DNA from: Erodium maritimum
Taxonomy: Eukaryota > Streptophyta > Magnoliopsida > Geraniales > Geraniaceae
NCBI GenBank assembly: GCA_963921825.1
Contig: OY997588.1
Coordinates: 123,438,715 to 123,502,714, forward strand
Length of the DNA: 64,000 bases
Reading direction: 5' to 3'
The position numbers and the translations under genes were made by a program. The stretch's first letter is position 1. Every line of letters starts with the position of its first letter. Below are positions 1 to 11,471 of this stretch, piece by piece. The notes below the pieces were generated by a model. The model saw only the letters and a list, made by a program, of their open reading frames with translations, had not been told where the DNA came from and searched no databases.

Positions 1-639
1 GCACTAGTTTGGTACTCCGATATAAAACATTTATTAGTGAAGATTTATCAATGCTCAACATTATTTTTATCACCTTGATATTAATTTTTATTTTCGTGCT
101 TCAAAATATATTCATGACTGATCTTGATTTAAATCCCTTGAAAAAAATATATTGGCGCAAGTTTGAAGTTAATCGGAGTTCAAACGAATCGGGAAATATT
201 AAATTAGTGAATTGGTGAAAAAAAAGGACAATTGTCCACATGACACCATGCTATTACAATTATGCCCTTGCTTGTGTGAGAATAGATGAAAGTGGCGTGA
301 ACTATGGTAGAATTGAAATGATGATGTGACATCATGGTGAATGTTGGATCTTAAATGTGTGTGGTCAGGATTGGTTCTCACAGTTCCTAAGTTAAGAGTG
401 GTTCTCAATAGATTTCTCCTCATAACAAATATTATGCAACATTTAAAATGGACCCAATATTTTTATTTAAAATGTAAAACTCGTCAGTGTCCGTTTCCGA
501 TGAAGTTTTAGTATTTTTTGGGTAGAATAGGGCTCTCGAGCAATGAAATTAAACATACAATGCAATTAATTAATTAATTTTATTATTAAGTATTTTTACC
601 AAAATTTATTTCAATTTTATAAAACGTTTACTGTTTTAA
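1..639. other. AT-rich intergenic stretch, no gene seen
   Basis: No open frame here resembles a known protein. The short frame near the start is hydrophobic and AT-driven, and I do not regard it as a gene. The sequence is plain AT-rich DNA leading up to the fold-back element. Confidence 0.5.
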
Positions 640-648
640 TAAACCATT
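640..648. repeat. 9-bp target-site duplication of the fold-back element
   Basis: taaaccatt lies immediately left of the element and is repeated exactly at 1650-1658 on the right, marking the insertion site. Confidence 0.8.
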
Positions 649-1649
649 AGGAAACTTGTAAAACTATGCCTTATAATGGCATAAATTTGTAATCTATGCT
701 AGTATAGTTTAAATTCGGAAAACTATGCTTTTCAATTCTTTTAACACAAAAATATCCTCATTCTATTTTAAGAAAAAATAATTCATATTTAATTAATTTA
801 TTTAATTCTATTTTCAAAATAAATATTCAGTTTTCATATAAACACATTTTATTCAATCTTACAAATTATTAAATTTATATTAATTTTTTCTTAAAAATCA
901 GATTATTTTGATATCTATTTTTTAAAATATAATTCAAAATTTCAATGGTAATTTTTCTAAAAATATTTTAATTAATAAATTCATATTTTATTCGAGATTT
1001 CTTTAAAAATCGGATTATTTTGATAAATACATTTTAAAAGATAATTCGAATTTATAATTCAAATTTTTGAAAAATAATTTCGATTTTGTACAAAATGTTT
1101 TATCCAATTTTAATATTTAATACATTTATATTTTATTTTTTTAAAATTTTAAGTAAAAAATAAATTAAAATCTGATATTTATAATTAATAACGTTTTTTA
1201 TAAATTGAATTATCATTTTAAAATTATTTATGAAAGTAATCTGATATTTTTTTAAATAAAATATGATTTTAGTATTTAATAAAGTAATTTGTATATGAAA
1301 TATGAATATATAATTTAATATTTAATAAAACTGAATATATATTTGAAAAACTACCATTAAAAACTTGAATTATCTTTTTAAAAATATTAATATTATATGA
1401 TCTTTAAGAAAAAAATTAAAATATGATTTTAATATTTTATAAGATTGAATAAAATATTTTTATATAAAAACTGAATTTTATTTTGAAATGGATTGAATAA
1501 ATTAGTTAAATATAAATTATTTTTGTTTAAGTTATAATGAGAGTATTCTTGGCCTAAAAACATTTAAATGCATAGTTTTCTAATTTTAAATTATACTAGC
1601 TTATATTACAAATTCATGCCATTATGAAGCATAGTTTTACAAGTTTCCC
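649..1649. mobile_element. Fold-back, Mutator-like non-autonomous DNA element
   Basis: The ends are inverted copies of each other. The left end reads aggaaacttgtaaaactatg and the right end is its near-exact reverse complement. The inverted similarity continues inward for at least about 330 bp per side, so most of the 1,001-bp element can fold into one long imperfect hairpin. A 9-bp direct repeat, taaaccatt, flanks it at 640-648 and 1650-1658, the size expected of Mutator-superfamily insertions. It has no coding capacity and is very AT-rich. Ends and target duplication are seen directly; the MULE assignment is inferred from the 9-bp duplication and long inverted ends. A foldback element of another superfamily is the main alternative. 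Confidence 0.82.
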
Positions 1650-1658
1650 TAAACCATT

Positions 1659-2751
1659 TAATTAAATTAATAAAACATCAGTTCATCATCCACTTATATA
1701 CAGTTTGATCATCCGATTTGTACCACTAAATAATACAATTTATTTTAAAATTATAAACCTTAATTTTGCAACTTTAACATACAATTTAATCTTCCGATTT
1801 AATCATTCCGTTTGACCACAAATACAACACTTCTTCTGCGGCAATAAAAATGCTTCACGTTCAGAAGCTTTGCAATAGAGAGAAGAAAATTAATTGAAGA
1901 ACCGCAATTGAGATAATTCTACCGACTAGTAAAAACAACTGGACCCATTCTGTCCACAAACAGAGAAATAACGAGGTCAAACAACTCATCATTACATCAA
2001 TCCAGTGTAATAATTTGAAAATTTATCAAAGTCCTTATCAAAATCGGGATTGAATTTGTCAATCTGTGCTAACAACAAAAGCAGTTGACAAAAACATGAC
2101 GTGCCATTCTAAAACTATACTTACGAGTCTCTTAATTAATTTGGACAAATGTCACGCCTCTGCTTATTTTAACCTATATATCCGTATCTTTAGTGACATG
2201 CAAGAGTGTCGTGATGATTAACTTTTACCAGCTACTACCATATTAATGATCGTCATTGTCACAAATCATCATATGCTTGCATTAAATGTCGCCATGTTGG
2301 CCCTTTACTCAAATAATAAATCATGCAATCATAAATATGTGCAGATGTATCTGATTAACATGTATAGTTGCTTTTGAAAAATACTTGTTTTTTTTCTCAA
2401 AAAATGTTATGTTTCATACCATCGTTTTTTAGCACAAAAACAATTTGGAGTTAAAAGATAAATCCGACACAAGCCGAGATATAAGTTGGTATCTCCCGTC
2501 TGAAACAAAACAAGTGATCCAATATGGTTGGCTGAAAATAAAAAGACTTCTACACGACAATATAGAGGAGATTTGACAACTGAAGATACGCACAATGACG
2601 CGATACCAAGGAGCTAAATACCCAAAAAGGTGGTTGCCTTAGATCACGATGGTAAAAGGAATATCGCCGCAAGGAACATTACCCTCCCAAATAGGGCTAA
2701 AGGAGGGTTGGGAGGTACACACGACAAGCCTCCAAACCAACCGAACACCTA
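1659..2751. other. AT-rich intergenic stretch, no gene seen
   Basis: I see no conserved coding sequence. The - strand frame near 2407-2595 has no recognisable motif. The part from about 2600 may still belong to the decayed LINE lying to its right on the - strand, but I could not recognise an endonuclease there. Confidence 0.4.
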
Positions 2752-3573
2752 TCATAATTCCCGGCGAGACTGCTTACCAATCTTCGTCAAAAACTGTGGA
2801 GGGGAAGTGTGCTGACCATCCATGACAATCAAATCGATATCTATCAGATCAAACACCCGCTTCTTGGAGCTGTCTAAAACTTCGACTACTCGGTTACTTT
2901 TCTCCCGGGAAACGTCATTCATATATTTTGCCTTCCGTGGAGCTCTCTTACCAGGTTGTTTCTTCTGTGTCTCCTTCTTTTGTTTGCCCACTGTTGGGGA
3001 GAGTATTTTCTTTTGATCAATCCCCCTAAGATTTAGTGCTGGAGAATGTGCTGAACAAACTGAGATTGGGGCAGTTTCTCTCGTGATATTGTGCCCCCCA
3101 CTTTCTTGAGACCATTTATACTCACAAACAATCGATGACAAAAGTTGATATGACTTTAGGTTGAATGGTATGCAGGGTTGGGGAGGGTACTATTGATCCC
3201 TTCCCACGTACCATTTCCCTTTCCATCACCTCCGGTGGGGTGCTTTTGCTAGTCTGAAATTTAGGTAGGAATGTGGGTTGAACTTCAAGTCGTTCCTGAG
3301 TGGGGGTGGCTTCTTCCGTGCGGCTAGTTTGGGTGGAATGATGAGGCTCCAATCGCCCCTGGGAGCCTGCCCAAAGGGAGAGATTTTGGGATCCACAAGG
3401 GTTCATGTTAATGTGAGTGGATCCAGGGGTGGCATGGCTTCCTAGTCCGAGCGGAAGTACCCTTCCGTTTAGATGGTCAGAGAGGCTCGTAGAGACTCCC
3501 CATATCTTTTGCTACCTGGTCCACACTCGGGAGGACTACTATGCATGTCCGGTTTATGTGTCCAAGACGACCA
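2752..3573 (-). pseudogene. LINE ORF1-like (zinc-knuckle) gene remnant
   Basis: Reading the - strand from about 3583, a CCHC zinc knuckle of the form C-x2-C-x4-H-x4-C is visible (core CGRLGHINRTC). About 20 residues later comes a YGESLRA segment matching the YGxWLRA motif that follows the knuckle in plant L1-type ORF1 and DUF4283 proteins. A Ser/Thr/Pro- and basic-rich linker continues to about 2752. The zinc-knuckle frame, the YGESLRA frame and the linker frames are not all the same, and stops lie between them, so the gene is broken by frameshifts. The upstream DUF4283-type domain is absent, because the DNA beyond about 3574 is an unrelated LTR. The product would have been an RNA-binding chaperone of a LINE particle. 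I am fairly sure of the family and unsure of the exact ends. Confidence 0.6.
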
Positions 3574-4815
3574 CACCTGTCACACCCCAAATCCGGTTTT
3601 GACCAGACTCGAGACGTGAACTGAAAATAATAATTAAATGAGCAAAAGAAAAGCTTTACTAAGGTAACTCCGTAAAGATAGATTACATAATTAATTCAAT
3701 TAATTATTTGACTTAAAATGGGTAATTAAAGGACTGTTTGGACAATCAGAGGACTGTTGGACAATATCGGAACTGATATTGGACTTTAACTGTTAAAACC
3801 CAGGCTTGGATTTTGCCCAAGAAACTGGACTTCGCCCGAGAAGACGGAGTAGGCCCGGTCGTCAGCAGCTAGGAGACGCAGCTGTTGGTTCGTCATTGAG
3901 GTAGGGAAAAGCCGTAAACTCCTCTCCTGATTTAAATAACGCTAATAGCATGCCTACATGATAATTAATAACCGGAAAGGTCCTAGATTGCATATAGGAT
4001 GAAATTCACTAGAATAGCCGTATTTCAATTATAACAACAACCGGACGAGTCTTAGTATGCATATAAGATGCGATTCACTAGTTAACCGCTTTCAATACTT
4101 GGGAAATTGCCGTGCTGGTAGAATGGCCGTGATGAGCCTTAGGATCGTTTGTGATTGTCTCACATGCCTTGTTTACTTAGCCTTTAGGATAAGACAAGGG
4201 TCTAACTAAACTAGATAAATTGTGATACTTGTGATTGAATGCTTGGATGATTGGTCGGTCGAATGAATGATTAAATGAATGCTTGAATGATTGAATGTAA
4301 ATTGTTTGTGCCAAATGGTATGATCGGGTGAGTGATAGACCGATTGATACGGGATTGATAAGTTAAACCGGTAAGTGTGATTGTTAATAGGCGTTCATGT
4401 GGTGTGTTGTGGTAAGATTGTGAGTTGCTAAGCTATGATGACTGGTTGGTATGTTTCTCTCTTATGGGTGATCCTCTGTTAAGGTGTGCCTACCTTCCGA
4501 CTAGAAGTCGGTAAAACGTGTTGTGCTTCTGTGATAAGGTATACCTACCTTCCGACTAGAAGTCGGTAAAACGTGCTACGATTCTGTGATAAGGTGTACC
4601 TACCTTCCGACTAGGAGTCGGTAAAACGTGCTATTGTCAGTGTTGAGGTGTGCCTACCTTCTGACTAGAAGTCGGTAAAACGTGCTCAGATTCTGTGATA
4701 AGGTGTGCCTACCTTCCGACTAGGAGTCGGTAGAACGTGTTGTTGCTAGTGATAAGGTGTACCTACCTTCCGACTAAGTGTCGGTAAAACGAGCTATGAA
4801 CCGTGGTAGGGCCAG
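3574..4815 (+). repeat. Orphan gypsy-type LTR fragment
   Basis: It begins with tgtcacaccccaaatccgg, a common start of long plant gypsy LTRs, and its first 45 bases form an imperfect inverted match to the LTR end used by the Tekay-type element downstream. From about 3890 to 4450 it is recognisably related, in the same orientation, to the middle of that element's LTR (shared blocks around gtagggaaa, ggaaaggtcctag and gatcgggtga). It stops without an LTR end at about 4815, where antisense copia sequence begins. It is an old, truncated or solo LTR, and it interrupts the LINE ORF1 remnant on its left. Confidence 0.62.
4478..4797. repeat. Minisatellite of about 57 bp, six copies, each with a hairpin
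   Basis: Six tandem units share the core aaggtgtgcctaccttccga, followed by ctag-aagtcgg and taaaacgtg. Each unit holds a short inverted repeat, ccgac...gtcgg, around the ctaga/ctagg centre. Copies differ by a few bases and by spacer length. The array lies inside the orphan LTR. Confidence 0.9.
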
Positions 4816-7317
4816 TAAAAAAAATCCATGTGTTTGTCTAGTACACAACATCGCATACATGATAGATCCAATAGTAGATGCATATGGGATCTTACTCATG
4901 CGGTTTCGCTCATCATGTGTCGTAGGATACTAAGTCTTGCTGAGACTAATGCCATGGGACATTGGAAAAAACATTTCCCTAACCATGCCTTAACATCTTG
5001 TAGATAGGGATATCATTTCCAATGAGCAGTATGTCATCTACATACAACACTAAGAATACGATCGCGCTCCCACTACCCTTCCAGTACACACAGGGCTCGT
5101 CTTCGTTCTTGGTGAAACCAAACTCTTTGACCGCTTCATCTAAACAAAGATTCCAACTCCGAGAAGCCTACTTCAATCCATAAATGGATCTTTGAAGCTT
5201 GCATACCTTTCCTGGATTCTCAGGATCGACAAAACATCAAGTTGTGTCATATACACATCCTCAAGTAAGTTCCCGTTAAGGAACGCTGTTTTGACATCCA
5301 TTTTCCATATCTCATAGTCATAATATGCAGCTATGGAAAGGAGAATCCGATTGGATTTGATCATCGCTACTGGTGAAAAAGTTTCATTATAGTCTACACC
5401 ATGTGTTTGTCTAAAACGTTTTGCAACCGGCCTAGCTTTGTAAGTACGTACATTACCATCCATGTCTGTCTTCTTCTTAAAGACCCATTTGCATCCAATG
5501 GTTTTAAAACCATTTGTCGATTCAATTAAGTTCCAAACTTGATTATCATACATGGACTGTATTTCAGATTTCATGGCTTCACGTTATTTCTCAGAGTCAG
5601 GACTGTTAATAGCATCTTGATAGGATGTAGGTTCATTTTGATCCACAACTATCACGTCTTTATTCTCTGAAACGAGAAACCCATATCTCATAGGGGCTTG
5701 ACGTGTCCTATCAGACCTCCTTTGCACTTGTGGTACAGGTTCTGGTACTACATCCTCTTGTTGATGTACATGAGTATCCATTTCAGGCACAACGCTACTT
5801 TGTGGGTCTCTAATTTCTTGAAGTTCAACAGTCCTCCCACCGTTTCCTTTGGAAATAAACTCTCTTTCCAAAAAGACGTCATTCCGAGAAACAAACACTT
5901 TGCTCTCCGTAGCATTGTAGAAGTAATATCCTTTGGTTTCATTAGGATATCCTACAAAGAGGCACTTATCTGATTTGGGTGTTAACTTATCTGAGATGAG
6001 ATGCTTCACATAAGTTACGCAACCCCATATCTTTATAAAAGACAAACTAGGAACCTTTCATGTCCATTTCTCAAATGATGTCTTATCTGCTACCTTTTAT
6101 GGAACTCTGTTCAAGATGAATGCAACAGTTTCTAGAGCATACCCCCAAAATGAGATTGGAAGATCAGTGTTACTCATCATAGAACGAATCATGTTCAATG
6201 GTATTCGATTCCTCCGTTTAGAGACACCATTCCTTTGTGGTGTTCATGGAGGAGTTAGTTGAGAAATGATCTGACAATCTACTAGATGATCTATGAATTC
6301 TTGGCTCAAAGATTCACCACCTTGATCATATCGCAGTGCTTTAATATTTTGGCCAAGTTGATTTTGTACTTCATTCTTGAAAATTTTGAATTTTTCGAAA
6401 ATTTCAGACTTATGTTTCATTAGATAGACATAACCATATCTACTAAAATCTTTGTGAATGTAATGAAGTACTGAAATCCACCTCTAGCAGTTGTACTTAA
6501 AGGACCACATAAATCTGAATGTATAAGTCCTAATAAGCCACTAGCTCTCTCACCAATTCCAGGAAAAGGTGTCTTTGTCATCTTGCCCAATAAAAAAGAT
6601 TCACATGTTTCAAATGATTCACAATTAAAAGAATTCAAAAGTCCATGGTGTTGGAGTTTTGATATGTGTTTCTCATATATGACCCAAGCGACAATGTCAG
6701 AGGAATGTAGGGTTTATCTCATTAGACTTAAACCTTTTTGTATTAATGTTATAGAGGGATTTCTCATTAGAGTCTTCTATGTTCAAAACATAAAGACCTC
6801 TAACTCGAGAAGCAGTTGCATCATAAACATTATCATGATAAAAATTAAATTTATTATTCGCAATAATAAATTTAAAACCTTTCATGTCCAAACATGAAAC
6901 ATAAATAATATTCCTACGAAAAGTAGGTACATGATAACAATTATGTAATTGCAAAATATGCCCATTGGGCAAAGCCAAATCGTATGTCCCCACAACTAAG
7001 GCAATAACTCCATGGTCATCCCCAACTCGTAGGTCCACCTCGCCTTCCTTCATTGTCCTTCTACTTTTGAGGCCCCGCACATTAGTACAAATGTGAGATT
7101 CGGATCCAGTATCCAATATTTAATAACCAAAATTATATACATTTATTTCTATAACATGAATACCTGAAGAGCTTGGTACACTATCCTGGTTCTTCTTCAT
7201 ATCATCCTTGTATTTCTTGCAGTTCCTCTTCTAGTGACCAGCCTCATTACAATAATGACAAATTGAATTTTTTGGGGTTGGAAATCCAGGTCTCGGTCCA
7301 TATGCATCCCTTTGTCC
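4816..7317 (-). mobile_element. Ty1/copia element, protease-integrase-RT part (antisense)
   Basis: On the - strand, in order from 7317 downward, I see a CCHC gag knuckle, a copia protease (DTGS region near 7115), a GAG-pre-integrase/integrase core (about 6700-6420), integrase C-terminal and linker sequence (about 6045-5584), and an RVT_2 reverse transcriptase (about 5574-4820). It is the downstream half of the element whose gag, primer site and 5' LTR lie at 19302-23147. The two halves were separated by the gypsy insertion at 7323-19301. The element is truncated at about 4815, has no 3' LTR here, and is broken in several places (roughly four to eight). Clade not assigned. Confidence 0.88.
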
Positions 7318-8194
7318 ATATGTGTAAGAACCACCCCCGGTCGATGCTGGTCGAACCGGTAATTTCTAGACAAGTTTGACTTTCGATCGGAAAAGTCATC
7401 CGATGACTCAGGAAGTATTCGGGACCTTTCCGAGACCCAAAAAGCTTAGCCGTCATCACGGTTATCTTAGTTGGGTCATTTCCTTCAGTTTGACTGTTAT
7501 ATTGTAACAATCAACTTTTGGTCAAACTCGGACTTTTTATCAACTTTTTCCGATTAAAATTGGATTGCTGGAACTTTTTCAAAAGGAAGTGGCTCCCACA
7601 ATGCCACATGGCATTAGAGGCTTGGATGAGAAGAAAATGAGTTTAAATGACCTTTTAACCCTCCTTAAAGCCTTTAATTGGATAGAACTTGAAAGGGGCT
7701 TTTAGTCTTTTAGCATTTTAGGTTATTTAAAGAAATTGGAGCAAACCAATTCAGCTCATTTACATTGGTGCAACCAAAAATCTCTAAGGGGAGAGAGAGG
7801 AGAGAGCTCTTGACTTGGGGAAGAAGAAAGGAAGGAAATGGAAGAACTTAAGACCTTGTAGTCATCAAATCATCTCCAAAAGCCTCCTATATCCATCATC
7901 TTCTAATTCTAAAGGTATGGATGCTCTTAACTTCTCATTTCATCAACTTTCAAGTTTTGGGTTTTGTGGGTTTTGGCTTGAACTTGAAGAACTAGATCCA
8001 TGGATTGTTGTTTGAGGAAGAAATAGTGAAGTTAGGTTGTTTTGATTGTGTTGGTTGAAGTTTTGATGAAACACATTGAGGGTGTTGAGGATTGGAGGTT
8101 TTTGAAGTTTATTTTGGAGTTGTTTGGAGCTGGAAATGGAGTCTTTGGGTTGATTTTCGTAGAATTCGAGTTGGGGAAGAAAGGGGAAGGTTCT

Positions 8195-8440
8195 GGCCTG
8201 GTTCGGCACGGCGTGCAACACGGAACGGACTGGGTACCGGCACGGTACGCGGCGCGGAACGGTCCAGACTCCGGCACTGAACCTCGCACGGTCCGTGTCT
8301 GATTCCGGGCCGGTGCGTCGCGCGGTCTGGGTTTGGTACCGGGCCGGCCTGTGATGCGGTCCGTGTCTGGTTCCGGACCGGACTGTGACACGTTCCGTAT
8401 CACATTCCGGGCCGGAAGGTGACACGGGACGGGCCAGATT
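8195..8440. repeat. CpG-rich variable segment in the LTR
   Basis: This GC-dense block is made of loosely repeated motifs such as ggcacggaac, ggtaccgggccggc and ggtccgtgtctgg. The matching block in the 3' LTR (about 17180-17385) has the same motifs in a different number and order, so the two LTRs differ here by rearrangement rather than only by point changes. Confidence 0.75.
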
Positions 8441-9431
8441 CCGGATCAGTTTTCCAGAACCAAAACCCTTCCTTTTGAGTCCATTTCGGTTCCTAGATCA
8501 TTCCTTCGGCTTTGTTTCTATTCTTTGGGGACTGTTATGGATTTTAAGTTGAGGAGCACTCCGTTGGGTTACTAATTTTAGTATTGTTGTGATCCAAAAC
8601 CGAGGGACAAAGCTCGGAGGAAGACAAGGATTTGGACCCGTGAGCAGACGACGAGGAGACTAGACCGGACTTCTTCAGGTAAGAGTTTTTAGAGGAAGAC
8701 CACAGGGTAGGGAAAGTACTAACTCCTCGTTCATTTCAATACTTAGTATGCCTATTAGGTTAATAAAATCGGAAAGGTCCTAGAATTGCATATAGGATGC
8801 GAATAACTAGAATAATCGTCTTTCAATTACTAATAACCGGACGTGTCTAGTATGCATGATTAAGATGTGAATAACTAGTGTAACTCGCTTTCAATACTTG
8901 GGAATTGATTTACTGGTAGAAAGGCCTAGATGAGCCCTAGGATTGTTTGTGTTTGCCCCACATGCTTGGTTTGCCTAGTTTGGATAAGATAAGAGTCTAA
9001 TACAACTAGATGTTTTGAAAGTTGAACTTGAATGCTTGATTGATTACTTGATCGAATGATTGTATGAACTTGAGTGTAATTGATTGTGCTAAATGGTACA
9101 TGATCGGGTGAATGATAGACCGATGGAGTGCGATTGGTAAGTTTATCGGTAAGTGTAAAGGTATTGATTCTTGTGGTGTGCATTGGTGAAATTGTGACTT
9201 GCTAAGCTATGGTTATTCCATGTTCGTTTGGTATGTGACTCTATTGTGTGTTGTCTTTTAAGTGGGATTGTATGCCGGTATGGCACCCACACTACGGTGT
9301 GGGGTAGTGCCTGTAAGGTACCTACACCAAAGGGAATACTGGTGTGGGGTAGTACCTAAGCCGATGACTTGTGATCCGTATGGTACCTACACCGAAGGAA
9401 ATACCGGTGTGGGGTAGTATCATAGCCGGTA

Positions 9432-9550
9432 GATTGGACCCTGCGGGGTATTGATTATTGGACCCTGCGGGTCATTGGTTATTGGACCCTGCAAGGCATT
9501 GATCATTGGACCCTGCAGGGCATTGGTTATTGGACCATGCAGGGCGATTG
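9432..9550. repeat. Minisatellite of about 30 bp in the LTR
   Basis: Several tandem copies of ttggaccctgcggggcattg plus a short spacer (attgattat or attggttat). The same array, with its own variants, occurs in the 3' LTR at about 18400-18520. Confidence 0.85.
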
Positions 9551-10337
9551 GATGGTTTACCCTGCGGGGATTGGTTTCTTGTTGATTCACCCGAGTGTAT
9601 GCGTCCTGCGGGAGCATCACCTTGGTTCCCTATGATCTATGGTCTTTTGGAGACGTTTCTGAGGGTTCCGATGTCATGCGTCCTCATGTGGATGTTTCCG
9701 GTACTCTCGATGTTATACGTCTTTGTGATGTCATGCGTCTCCTCTGGGCAGAGGGAAAATCCGATATGACACAAAGAGTATTGTGGATCGGAGTGTTGGG
9801 ACTTCATGTCCCACGGTGGCACTTAACGTTCTATCTTCTAATGATTGCTAGGAAATGTATTGTTCCCCTTACTTTTATGAGTATTGCTATCTTCTTAGAA
9901 GCGTTGAATAACCGTTTTATTCCCGTATTTCAATATCTTCTCAGTTCTTCGTATTAGTGTTACTCGAACAAAATTGTGATTTTTTTCTAATTGTTAAACT
10001 CAAAAGCATGCCCTTGTTATTTATTTTCCCTACTGAGCGTAAGCTCACCCCTATTTGTTGTTTATTGTTTTTACAGGCTTGATTGATGAGTAGTGGACTC
10101 GAGGCTCGGGAGCTTCTGTGGGACCGGGTGCACTTATCTTTAGAGACGTTATGGTCTTACTTTTGATTATGAACCTTATTTTTAAAGGCTTTATTATGGA
10201 GTTTTTATTTGAGTTATGTGGATTGAACTAAACTTGGAGAGTTACATTGGATTTGAGATATTTTTATTGTTAAACTTTAAATTATCTTTAAGTCACGTCT
10301 CGAGTCCGGTCAATGTCGGATTTGAGGCGTGACAATT

Positions 10338-10350
10338 TGGTATCAGAGCC
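10338..10350 (+). other. Primer-binding site (initiator tRNA-Met type)
   Basis: tggtatcagagcc follows the 5' LTR end by three bases. This is the standard match to the 3' end of plant initiator methionine tRNA. Confidence 0.9.
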
Positions 10351-11471
10351 TGGTTTCATTTTGAACTGGTTTTCAAAACCTCGGACCGCACGTCAATTAG
10401 GTGGGTAGAGTTAGGAAGTCTAAGTTTGGTAATCAGTGACGTAGTTGGAATTATTCGATACGTAGAGTTGGAACGATAACAGTCTTTATGATTTGAACAC
10501 CTTGTTAAAGGTTGGAACTTTTCGATATTATGTGATTCACTTTACTGGTGTCGTATGCTCTATTGCTATGCGTCAATGATCTGGGATACCGATGGTTGAG
10601 ATCAAGGTTTGTCCAACGAGCAATGATTAAACGGTTGTAAATTAGTTGTTGAGTAAGCCACTTGTTAATTGTGTTGCCACCTTGGTTGGCCGTTTCATGA
10701 TTCCTCAGTTTGAAGTATTGACTTGTTTAAGTGATGACCGTTATTTTAGAATTAAAGTTGAAAGCCGACCCGAAATGGGAGTTTAATTAAATACAGGGTA
10801 GAACCCGAATGATACTGCGGTATCCTACAGTATTGTGCACATTGTGATGATTGTATGCCTTGTTTGCTGGCTTTTACCTTACTTGGATTGTTAAAATGTC
10901 CCGCTTAAGCGGATGGTTAATGGAAAATACGAATAGGTCATGCCGAAATTTCTGTAGAATTGAAATGTTTGCACTATCACGGGTTGACTCAGGGGCGCTA
11001 CTGTAGTCGAACGTGATGATTGGATGTCAAGTGATTGCAACGAGATTCGGGGACGCCTGAATCGGGTTGTAATGACATGAGATCGACATAAAGGATTGAA
11101 TGAAAGTTAAAGTATTGCGAACATGTGGAAAGGAAAGCAATGCTAAGTATTATGAAACTGATCGTGCAACGATCCTAGACCCCACGTATTGGGAAGATAC
11201 CCGATTGAGGGGTATGCCTGTTGCCTTGTGATTTGTGTGAATTACTTGAGACTGTTCCTCCTGTGGGAGTTGATTGATTTGATTGAACCACTTATTGTTG
11301 TTGTGAGACGCACTAAGATGCGGCCTTGTCTGCCTATATATAAAGTATTACATATTTACTGAGCCTAAGTGTTGTAGGTCTTTGTTTGATCCTTGTGGGA
11401 CGCGCATGAACGTCTTTGTGTTTAATCAAACCGTTTGTTCTAAACTGAGAAACTGAACATGTGCGTTATCC
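10351..11471 (+). other. Untranslated leader of the Tekay-type element
   Basis: About 1.1 kb between primer site and gag, with no long open frame. This is normal for long-LTR chromoviruses. Confidence 0.6.

Larger units (their letters stand above)
7323..10334 (+). repeat. 5' LTR of the Tekay-type element
   Basis: It runs from tgtaagaaccacc to gaggcgtgaca, 3,012 bp. It contains a CpG-rich variable segment (about 8195-8440), a run of short ggtgtggggtagt repeats (9290-9420) and a roughly 30-bp minisatellite built on ttggaccctgc (9432-9550). The 3' copy matches it along its whole length. Confidence 0.93.

Noticed and set aside
2600-2750. LINE endonuclease start downstream of the ORF1 remnant
   Set aside because: I tried all three - strand frames and could not find the WN-x-x-GLG or FLxET motifs with confidence.
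7943-8425. Overlapping Arg/Pro/Thr-rich frames on the - strand
   Set aside because: They come from the CpG-rich repeat block of the LTR, are rearranged in the 3' LTR copy (16933-17439), and have no conserved domain.
9506-9957. Frames of 87 and 120 codons in the LTR
   Set aside because: They are minisatellite-driven, lie within an LTR and are duplicated in the 3' LTR.
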